Source: Trachelipus rathkii (Eukaryota > Arthropoda > Malacostraca > Isopoda > Trachelipodidae). Taken from it: a DNA stretch of 12,329 nt. Position 1 is the first letter of the stretch; the number at the start of each line of letters is the position of its first letter. The notes under the pieces were generated by a model. It saw nothing but the letters and a program-made list of their open reading frames with translations. It did not search any database and was not told the origin of the DNA. A program made the translations under genes and the position numbers. Positions 1-7,639 of the stretch are shown here, piece after piece. Where the stretch lies: NCBI GenBank assembly GCA_015478945.1, contig JABUQX010117079.1:5001-17329 (forward strand). Reading direction: 5' to 3'.

Positions 1-45
1 TATTTTATATTAATAATATATATATTATATGATATATAGATATAC

Positions 46-79
<34 letters not shown>

Positions 80-90
80 ATATATAATAG

Positions 91-130
<40 letters not shown>

Positions 131-230
131 ATATATAATATATATAATATATATATATATATATTATAATATATATATAGTATATATATTATTATATATA
201 TATAGTATATCATAGTATATATTATATACT
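1..230. repeat. (TA)n microsatellite tract 1
   Basis: Almost pure alternating TA, broken by occasional AA, TT, GT or CT steps. It runs off the left edge, so its true length is unknown. Readings through it give Tyr/Ile strings that are not proteins. Confidence 0.95.
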
Positions 231-743
231 ACCTGGAATGCTACTATGAATTGTGCTTCCTTTTAATGTGCTTTTTCAAACTTGAGAGACTGCTTTCATG
301 TCCCTTTATAATAGCTTCCTATGGCCTACACAAAGCACAATATAATAGAACATTCATGTCATCTCTTTGATTCAAGGCGAAGATGTCATCTATGTGTGGC
401 CAATGATGACCAGGACTTACGCTAGTTCCTGGCTGGCCGTTCGAGACCTGGACCACCTGCAAGGGAGCTTTAAACACACCTCTATCTTAGATGGATATTT
501 TTTCAATTAATTTTGAAACTGATACTTCAATTCAATAAACAAGGTACACTATTAATATATTAGACAATCTTTACACGAAGAAGGGAAAAATGCAAGAATA
601 ATCATCAATCACGACTTAAACATGATACGGAATCTTGATTGCTATTGGCTGCTTATAAACATCCATAGCCAACCGCATGAGCCGACACAAAATGTTTTCG
701 TTAAGTCAAATAGAAGTCATTAAAAACAAGATTGGAGCGTCGA
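231..743. other. Non-repetitive island, no gene seen
   Basis: About 510 bases of mixed-composition DNA between two TA tracts. No convincing reading frame was found. It contains a 6-bp stem (ccagga at 410-415 with tcctgg at 427-432), followed by gttcgagacc at 439-448, which resembles the internal B-box of RNA polymerase III genes. No cloverleaf and no good A-box accompany it, so a tRNA gene is not supported; a decayed tRNA-derived SINE is possible but weak. A second short inverted pair (ttggct/agccaa) lies near 645-675. Confidence 0.5.
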
Positions 744-815
744 ATATTATATATATATATAATATATATATATAGTATTATTATCATATATACATATATA
801 TATATATACTATAAT

Positions 816-850
<35 letters not shown>

Positions 851-876
851 CTATGATATATATATTATAAAATATT
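744..876. repeat. (TA)n microsatellite tract 2
   Basis: Imperfect alternating TA with single-base interruptions, bounded by cgaatatt on the left and aaaatattagacc on the right. Confidence 0.93.
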
Positions 877-1040
877 AGACCGCAATATAGAGTAACGAGT
901 TTAACGGATTGGACCATAAATAGTAAACACGATTTCTTTATCCCGTTTACACATGAAAATAAAAGCAACGAGCCCGTTACTCCCTTACAGAGAAAAGTAA
1001 CTTCGTTCGTAACGGAGTAACTAACTGTTGCTCACCACCT
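877..1040. other. Short island with a 13-bp imperfect inverted repeat
   Basis: About 165 bases of unique-looking sequence between two TA tracts. The word gttactcccttac at 976-988 is complementary to gtaacggagtaac at 1009-1021 at 12 of 13 positions, leaving a 20-base loop. A related gagtaac word occurs near 891. The island may be a small mobile-element fragment, but no clean terminal repeats are visible at its edges. Confidence 0.55.
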
Positions 1041-1170
1041 GTTATATACTATATATATAATATATATTATATGTATATAATATATATAATATACTATATA
1101 TATATATATGATTATATATATAATTAATATATATTATATATAATATAATATATATAGTATATATATATAT
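1041..1170. repeat. (TA)n microsatellite tract 3
   Basis: Imperfect alternating TA following cacctgt and ending at a gcgtatgtatgttgtatg transition. Confidence 0.93.
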
Positions 1171-1511
1171 GCGTATGTATGTTGTATGTTTGTTTGAAAA
1201 GTTAAATATTTATATAGGTTACATAGTTAATTTCTTTTATAAATTAATATTTTATCTTCAAACTAAATATTTACTTATCAATATATGAATAAAATAAATA
1301 TGATGATAATAGTACAGTTAATTGTTAACCTACAGTCTCATATTAGGGGCGAGGAGCCGGAGCTGATAGACAAATTTATTCGGAGCTGGAATCACAGATG
1401 CTGATTCGGAATCGTTTGATATTTTGATTTATGTTTCTTGAAGATTTTTTTAAGTGTTGGGATGTAATTTATAATTTGTTAAAATTAAAATATAAGTCAG
1501 TATTAACGCCT
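1171..1511. other. Non-repetitive island with a small GC-richer internally repeated patch
   Basis: About 340 bases without a supportable gene. Positions 1345-1413 are richer in G and C than the surroundings and repeat short words: cggagctg at 1358-1365 and 1381-1388, and attcgga at 1378-1384 and 1404-1410. The patch could be a fragment of a dispersed repeat. The Met-initiated reading that starts at 1431 runs directly into TA repeat and is not credible as a protein. Confidence 0.45.
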
Positions 1512-1662
<151 letters not shown>

Positions 1663-1757
1663 AATTTATTATATAGCTATATATACAAGTAATTACATAT
1701 TTTATATTATTTTTATATGTACTATATATTAATTTTATTTGAGTTCTAATAGTTTTA

Positions 1758-1758
1758 T

Positions 1759-1797
<39 letters not shown>

Positions 1798-1952
1798 TAA
1801 TAATTAATAATAATATAATAAAAAATAATAATTTTTATTGAAGTTTTGTAACTCTTCCAATTATATTATAATATTATTATTTATTATTATAATAATACAA
1901 TGTATTCATCTATTATTATTATTATTATTATTATATTATTATTATTATTATT
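1758..1952. repeat. (TAA)n and (ATT)n facing arrays
   Basis: A TAA array at about 1758-1824 is followed, after a mostly AT spacer containing gaagttttgtaactcttcc, by ATT arrays at about 1868-1952. The second array is the reverse complement of the first, so the block is an imperfect palindrome of about 190 bases able to form a long hairpin. Single-base interruptions occur in both arms. Confidence 0.85.
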
Positions 1953-2508
1953 AACAGTTAGGGTAACTTGCACTAGGACATTTAAATCTTATTGGGAACT
2001 GAAAGATAAATTGGGAAGTCGTTTTTATCACGGTTAAAAATCATTCTTGTAAATGATATTCGTTTCAATAGCCATCAAATTAACTGATCGTGGTTCGATT
2101 TGCTACGCTATAGGAGGGATGCGTTGCATTTGAATGAACGTGAGTGATTATCCTTTCCTTTGGTATTCGTTGTTGTTGTTTTGTTGTTGTTGTTTTTTGT
2201 AATAATTGAATGAAAGACGAGACTCTCTCAGGAATCGATACTGATACTGCGGAATCTCTCACGTGCGTGGCAAGGACGATACTCATTCATTTCCTTAATG
2301 TGAGTTTACGAGTGAAGGTATTCTTATGATTGTTCCTTTCACTTTGAGTGTTGCCAATATTATTCTTATAATTATATCAGAACATCTGAAGACATTGTAA
2401 ATTAGTTTTAATTTAGCGGTAATTATTCATTTCATGTGGTTGTGTTTGCGCTTTCCTTAATTGTGAAATCGGTATCCCTTCTTAAAGACACAAATTACTA
2501 TTTCATAC
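1953..2508. other. Non-coding island with a (TTG)n run
   Basis: About 555 bases with mixed composition. A TTG microsatellite occupies about 2168-2198. The minus-strand reading at 2080-2286 crosses that microsatellite (giving a Gln/Thr-rich patch) and matches no family I recognise, so I do not call it a gene. A ggttcga word at about 2093 lacks any tRNA-like fold around it. Confidence 0.5.
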
Positions 2509-2654
2509 TTTTCTTTCACCTTCTTCTTCTTTCTTTCTTCTTCTTCTCTTTTTTCTTCTTCTTCTTTTTCTTTCTTTCTTTCTTATCTTTTCTATTCTTC
2601 TTCTTCTTCTTTCTTTCTTTCTTTTATCTTTCTTTCTTTCTTTCTTTCTTTCTC
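2509..2654. repeat. Polypyrimidine (TTC)n/(TTCT)n tract
   Basis: Nearly all C and T on the plus strand, mixing TTC and TTTC units with very few A interruptions. The tract includes mirror-like stretches, the kind of sequence that can form a triplex (H-DNA). The Phe/Ser-rich reading through it is a repeat artefact. Confidence 0.92.
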
Positions 2655-2750
2655 AAGTTTCATCTTTCTTGAGAAGTTCATTTTAAAAGACCAAAAATTT
2701 ATTTTTCTGCATTTGGACATTTGTCTGTTTTTGCCTTACAAACGTTCACC

Positions 2751-2752
<2 letters not shown>

Positions 2753-2784
<32 letters not shown>

Positions 2785-2873
2785 GATATATATTTATATA
2801 TATATATATATATATACTATATATATATAAATATATATATATTATATAATAAGTATATATATAATATAAATAT

Positions 2874-2916
<43 letters not shown>
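2753..2916. repeat. (TA)n microsatellite tract 5
   Basis: Imperfect alternating TA with short AAT and TTA breaks. The minus-strand Tyr/Ile reading here is an artefact. Confidence 0.94.
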
Positions 2917-2917
<1 letters not shown>

Positions 2918-3141
2918 CCTATAAGAGAGATAACTTGCTTTTAATATTTTGGACAAATGTGATTTAAATTTATTTTGTGATAAAGTTTGATAAAGATATC
3001 GGAATTAGTCGGTTAACTTCTTGTAATCTGGGAAATTTTTTAAAAAAAACGATTTCAATTTATTCTTCAGGTAAAAACAAAATAGATTATATTCTTGAAG
3101 CCTATTCGCCCTTCTAGGCTTGGACGGAATGTTTTTCCTTC
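2917..3141. other. Short non-repetitive island
   Basis: About 225 bases without a supportable gene. A short inverted pair (aagcct near 3099 and aggctt near 3116) could form a small hairpin. No other structure stands out. Confidence 0.4.
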
Positions 3142-3158
3142 ATTATATATATATAATA

Positions 3159-3196
<38 letters not shown>

Positions 3197-3275
3197 TTTA
3201 TATATATATATATTATATATATCTATATAATTATATATTTTAGTTATATATTATATAATATATATAATATATATA
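3142..3275. repeat. (TA)n microsatellite tract 6
   Basis: Imperfect alternating TA. It is separated from the next tract by only about 80 bases of mixed sequence (acttaagtgaaacgcc onward). Confidence 0.93.
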
Positions 3276-3353
3276 CTTAAGTGAAACGCCCGGAGAAGTG
3301 ATTTGGCAGGAGGAGGAGAATGAAATTTTGCATTTTATTTTAGTTTTTACCTT

Positions 3354-3375
3354 ATAATATATATATATATTATAA

Positions 3376-3443
<68 letters not shown>

Positions 3444-3518
3444 AAAATATAAATATATATTATATATATATATATATTATATTAAATATATATTACTATA
3501 TATATATATTTATATATT

Positions 3519-3560
<42 letters not shown>

Positions 3561-3591
3561 TATATATATATTATATATATATATATATAAA
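3354..3591. repeat. (TA)n microsatellite tract 7
   Basis: Alternating TA with several AAA, TTA and TAA breaks, one of the longer tracts in the window. Confidence 0.94.
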
Positions 3592-5211
3592 AGTAATCAC
3601 GAATTTATGTACTAATTAATTATTTTGATAATTGATTATGTCTTCTGCAGGATATAATTAATTGAAAATTAAAGAGGATAATACTAGTAAAGGAGAATGT
3701 ATTTTTGTATGATTCTGGCAAAGACGGGACGAGGGTTATGTAATATGTATTCATTAAAGATGTAATACGATGAAATAAGTGCATAAACCATACTTAAGCC
3801 CTTACCATTACTTTCTTCAGTAACCAGAACACAAAATGCAAAAAATTTAGATAGATGTAACGAGGTGACTTGTATTTCACCACTATCGGTGCCATGAATA
3901 TCCTATCCGATGATGTTTATCATCTTACGCAGAAATTTCGGTTCTTTCAATACCCTTATCATAAAAAAATTCTCACACACTTCTTCACACACCAAGATGC
4001 ATTTTGTCTGCAACTAAACATTACCGCTCTATTGAACTCATAATCTTCATAACAGGAATTATTCTCTCTACAGATGTTGTTCTCCCTTGAGGACAAAGGA
4101 CTCTGTAATATTTATAACAATGATTATTCATAAAAAAAATCTGTATTATCTAAGCAAACAGGAATGGTTTTCTTTATTCTATGTATCCAACTGGTATACA
4201 ATTATACGTAGTTGTTGTCCAAGAAAGTCTCCACCTGTTTGAATACGTGAATTCTTCTTCTGTTTCTGTCCTTTATAGAGTTCCTCTTCATTTTGTCCTA
4301 CATTTTCTTCAACTTAAGGTGTCTCTTTATGACACAACAATCACACGGGAAACTTTTTAGTGGTTTCATAGACTGCTTCCTTGTGAGCACAATTTTACAA
4401 AGGTGGTTCATGCAATTTTCAAACTACTCTCAAAAGTTTCATTTCTTTAAAATTTTTTTTTTAATTTACAAACATTTTTCTAGTAATAGCATCTTAAAAT
4501 GGAAAAAAAAATTAATTTTTGTTAAATTTAAAACCCGTGTACGGTATTGATAATTGAAAAAGAAATATATAGGACGGAACTATTTGAGGAAAATATCTTG
4601 TCCCAGAGTAAAAGGTTAAAGATCGGTGTAAATAAATGACTTGCACCCACAAACAGAAACAAACAAAAATGTTTTTTTTTTCTTTTTTTTAAGATAAAAG
4701 AAAAGTTTATTATTAAGAAACAAAAAATAACAGAAATTAGAACATCATGAATAAAAAACAGCAACTGTTAGATGAATACATTCATACTTCCAATCACAAT
4801 GACTCAAACTCGCTACTTGAGAAAAATGTCGCCTACTTTCGATTCTAAAATTGTCCGAACTCCAACTGAAGAAAAGTTAGGAAAACATTCATATAGAAAT
4901 GTACTAATTCATTTAAAATAGAGGAACGTGATTGCTTGCTGGGAGAATGAACCCAGTCATTTTGTCCTTTGTATAAGTTATAATGATATAAGAGATTAAT
5001 TTAATCACCTTATGGGCCCACTGCTATAATGTGTTCCATAAAGGAGTACTTTTATAGAAGAAATCATTCCAAGACTATATTTATAGCAGAGTAAATTTTA
5101 AAACAAATACACATTTACTAAAGAAAGGAATCGTTTTCTCCCACACTCTCCTGTGCTAATCAACCTTCTGTTTACCCCCTCTTTTAATTTTACAACTATT
5201 GGAATTTAATA

Positions 5212-5222
5212 CCAACTAGTGG
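5212..5222 (+). promoter_or_regulatory. CTCF-core-like motif, copy 1
   Basis: The word ccaactagtgg matches the CTCF core pattern CCMYCTRGTGG at 10 of 11 positions. It is the weaker of two same-orientation copies about 100 bp apart. Binding is only inferred from the motif; the near-palindromic ctag centre could equally reflect transposon ends. Confidence 0.2.
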
Positions 5223-5313
5223 CGAACATACATGAATAAATAAATATAATCTATTTAACTAAATATATATTTAATCTTCCTTTCAATCTGAAGTTTAATT
5301 TGGGTTTACAACA

Positions 5314-5324
5314 CCACCTAGTGG
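5314..5324 (+). promoter_or_regulatory. CTCF-core-like motif, copy 2
   Basis: The word ccacctagtgg matches the core pattern CCMYCTRGTGG at all 11 positions. Flanking bases outside the core match the vertebrate consensus poorly. Whether the host CTCF prefers this core is unknown, so functional status is speculative. Confidence 0.25.
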
Positions 5325-5410
5325 TTTTTATTTTTTTTAATAAAATACCTTGTGCTTCTGTAATCTGTAATTACATTACTGTTACAGTAGCTTCTTCTTG
5401 TTACTTGTAC

Positions 5411-5700
5411 ATATATATATTATATATATATATATATATCAGTATCTTATATATATAGTATCTATATATAATACTATATATATACTATACTATACTATAT
5501 ATATATAATATATAATATATTTATAATTATAACTATAATTAAATATATTATATAATATCATATAATATATATATAATATATATATATATGAATATATATA
5601 TATTATATAAATATATAAATAGTATAATATTATATACTTATATAATTATATATATATATAATATATATATATATTATATATAATACTATATATATATTTA
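5411..5700. repeat. (TA)n microsatellite tract 8
   Basis: A heavily interrupted TA tract (ctata, gtata and aattata breaks), the most degenerate of the set, consistent with an older tract. Confidence 0.9.
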
Positions 5701-5904
5701 ATTTCAAATGTTTTTCATTAAAATACTTCTGGTTGTTTAGTAACAAATTCCATTAAACTATTACAATTATTAAATCGTTAAAAAGGCAACCAGATATGTT
5801 TTAGATTTCTTTCTTTCTGTGATACTGCAATATGGCACCCTAAAGTTTTTTATTATGTACTATATTTTTAATCAACACCTTATATCAAAGCTTTCTGAAA
5901 TTTG

Positions 5905-5937
<33 letters not shown>

Positions 5938-6291
5938 GTTAATCAATAGTATGTCAAATTGGTCTGTAAAGATTGGCAATCATATATTTATAATTTATAT
6001 TGTATTATTATATACTACGAAAATAATAGGTTATATTGTTTAATAATTATCTAGCACCATATAAAAAAATCATATAATAATACAAAAATTTTAAAATTCT
6101 TCTGTAATGAATCTATTCTATAATAAACTAAATAATAATACTTGTCATATAACACGTCCGCATTATTACCTTAAAATAATAATAATTCAATTTTTTGGTT
6201 ATTGGAAAAACCTATAATAGATAGTGGTCTTCCGCCAAGAACTCTGAGAGCATGGTAATAAAGGTCGGAGCCCGGAAATTCGGTGCCTCAG
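5701..6291. other. AT-rich island with a 27-base T run
   Basis: About 590 bases with no supportable gene. An uninterrupted T run lies at 5905-5931. The last 100 bases before the next TA tract (about 6215-6290) are less AT-rich, and no coding or RNA structure is evident there. Confidence 0.5.
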
Positions 6292-6509
6292 TTAATATAT
6301 ATATAATATATATATTATATATATTATATATATTAATATATAATTAGTCATATATATATATTATTATATATATATATATAGTATATATATATATATATAT
6401 ATCTATATATAATATATATTATATCTATATATATATATAATATATATATATATTAATATAGTAATATATAATATATATCTACTATATACTATATTATAAT
6501 ATATATATA
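6292..6509. repeat. (TA)n microsatellite tract 9
   Basis: Imperfect alternating TA immediately left of the inverted-repeat element that begins about 6509. Confidence 0.94.
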
Positions 6510-6510
6510 G

Positions 6511-6540
6511 GACCTGTTTGTTTTACGACTCCGTCGTTTT

Positions 6541-6550
<10 letters not shown>
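6511..6550 (+). repeat. Left terminal inverted repeat of the 6509-7332 element
   Basis: Matches the reverse complement of 7292-7330, with ttttacgact shared exactly and small indels around it, then runs into a T homopolymer of 38 bases (6544-6581). Confidence 0.6.
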
Positions 6551-6584
<34 letters not shown>

Positions 6585-6640
6585 TTTTCTAGTTTTAAAT
6601 AAAAAATTAAGGGGTGACGGTGACTATGATTTCAAAAATA

Positions 6641-6690
6641 TATAGGACCAGTTTCGTTTTTACGACTCCGTCAGTTTTTAATTTTTTCTT
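6641..6690 (+). repeat. Second copy of the left terminal repeat
   Basis: The words tatagga, ttttacgactccgtc and a following T-rich run recur in the same order as at 6507-6560. This suggests a tandem partial duplication of the end or one element inserted into another copy of its own family. Confidence 0.6.
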
Positions 6691-6719
6691 CTTTTTTTCT
6701 AACTTAAATAGGAAATACC

Positions 6720-6945
6720 CAACGGGTAAAGACAGCAAGTGGCAATGGAGTCCGGTGGTCTCTTCTCGGGCGTTCGCGGGGAAACGACAGGGTAGGCTAT
6801 TTCCCTCCCTCCGGGGAGGGTCCTCGCGGAACCCTACCCGCTCTTTGGTATTTGGGGGTCGCGGGGGTTGCCTCCGCCCCTCCCTAACGTGCGGTAATGG
6901 AAAACGTCCCCTCTGTCCCCCGTCGGCTCGAAAGCCCCTAATTTT
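6720..6945. other. GC-rich foldback core
   Basis: An abrupt island of G/C-rich sequence in otherwise very AT-rich DNA. It contains nested complementarity: gggtagg at 6790-6796 pairs with cctaccc at 6833-6839, and inside that ccctcc at 6803-6808 pairs with ggaggg at 6815-6820. A reading through the island on the plus strand is open, but it starts and ends in AT-rich repeat, is Arg/Gly/Ser/Pro-rich and recalls no protein family; I treat the openness as a by-product of high GC. The sharp change in composition from its surroundings suggests a separate origin. Confidence 0.6.
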
Positions 6946-6996
6946 TCTTATTTTTTTACAAAAGTTTCAAAAAAAAAAAAAAATAAATACAAAAAT

Positions 6997-7002
<6 letters not shown>

Positions 7003-7066
<64 letters not shown>
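7003..7066. repeat. 64-base T homopolymer
   Basis: Uninterrupted T from 7003 to 7066. On the minus strand it could be the A tail of a retroposed sequence, or an expanded homopolymer. Its exact length is uncertain because such runs are hard to sequence. Confidence 0.9.
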
Positions 7067-7070
<4 letters not shown>

Positions 7071-7277
7071 AAGCTTTTATAACGGGTGATTTGATTCCAA
7101 ATCTGGTATTGCCTTTTTTCTGTAAGTGTCGTACTCTTTTGAGAATTTAATTTTTTTTTAATAAATTTTATTAAAATAAATATGATTTTAAAATAATTTT
7201 TTTGGTCTATTAAAAAGAATAAGCCATGTCGCTCACCACTGAGATTCTTTGTTCTTAGTATCATTCTAGCATATGTT

Positions 7278-7330
7278 AAAAAAAAAAAAAAAAAAAAAAT
7301 CAAAACTGACGAGTCGTAAAACATAACAGG
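7278..7330 (-). repeat. Right terminal inverted repeat of the 6509-7332 element
   Basis: Consists of a 22-base A run (7278-7299) followed by caaaactgacgagtcgtaaa and acataacagg. Read on the minus strand it mirrors the left end: cctgtt, ttttacgact, cgtc, then T-rich. Confidence 0.6.
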
Positions 7331-7458
7331 TATATATATATATATGATATATATTATATATATATTATATATATATATATATATATATGTAATAAATGTA
7401 TATTATTATTTTTTTTTTAATATAATATATATTATATATATATTATATATCATATATA

Positions 7459-7502
<44 letters not shown>

Positions 7503-7639
7503 TTATATATATACGGTAATATATATATATATATATTATATATATACTATATATATATATATATATATTATATATTATATAATTAAATATAATTATATAT
7601 ATAAATATATATATTATATAAATATAATATATATATATT
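7331..7639. repeat. (TA)n microsatellite tract 10
   Basis: Starts directly at the right end of the TIR element and runs about 300 bases with breaks, including one atttttttttaa insertion near 7410-7420. Confidence 0.94.

Larger units (their letters stand above)
3592..5410. other. Long unique-looking non-coding stretch
   Basis: About 1.8 kb of AT-rich mixed sequence without long microsatellites. Stop codons are frequent in all frames; the readings of 78-85 residues around 4293-4764 are low-complexity, Phe/Lys/Ser-rich and recall no family. Small hairpins occur (for example ggtga/tcacc near 3863-3880). I see no exon with clear splice-site context, though a short exon of a split gene cannot be excluded by eye. 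Two CTCF-core-like motifs near its right end are listed separately. Confidence 0.45.
6509..7332. mobile_element. Probable non-autonomous TIR element with GC-rich core
   Basis: The left end reads cctgtttgttttacgact (from 6513) and the right end, read on the minus strand from about 7330, reads cctgttatgttttacgact; both continue into a cgtc word and then a T-rich run. These are imperfect terminal inverted repeats of about 35-40 bp plus a homopolymer. TA dinucleotides, and indeed (TA)n tracts, flank both ends, as expected for a Tc1/mariner-type or other TA-targeting element. The interior has a second copy of the left-end word at 6641-6690, a GC-rich foldback core at about 6720-6945 and a 64-base T run. 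No transposase is visible, so it would be a MITE-like passenger. The family is not recognised. Confidence 0.55.

Noticed and set aside
25..213. Open reading of Tyr/Ile repeats, and similar ones at 1431-1664, 2753-2956 and 7465-7719
   Set aside because: These are translations of (TA)n microsatellites with no flanking coding sequence; openness follows from TA repeats lacking in-frame stops.
2085..2110. Possible tRNA T-arm word (ggttcga)
   Set aside because: No acceptor stem, D-arm or anticodon arm can be folded around it.
2080..2286. 68-residue minus-strand open reading
   Set aside because: It spans a (TTG)n microsatellite that supplies a Gln/Thr-rich patch, and the rest matches nothing known to me.
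6614..7000. 128-residue open reading across the GC-rich core
   Set aside because: It begins and ends in low-complexity DNA, crosses the repeated TIR word and A/T runs, has no recognised domain, and GC-rich DNA tends to lack stops by chance.
6956..7324. 122-residue minus-strand reading with a long poly-Lys stretch
   Set aside because: The Lys run is the 64-base T homopolymer read on the minus strand; the remainder lies in the inverted-repeat end of the element.
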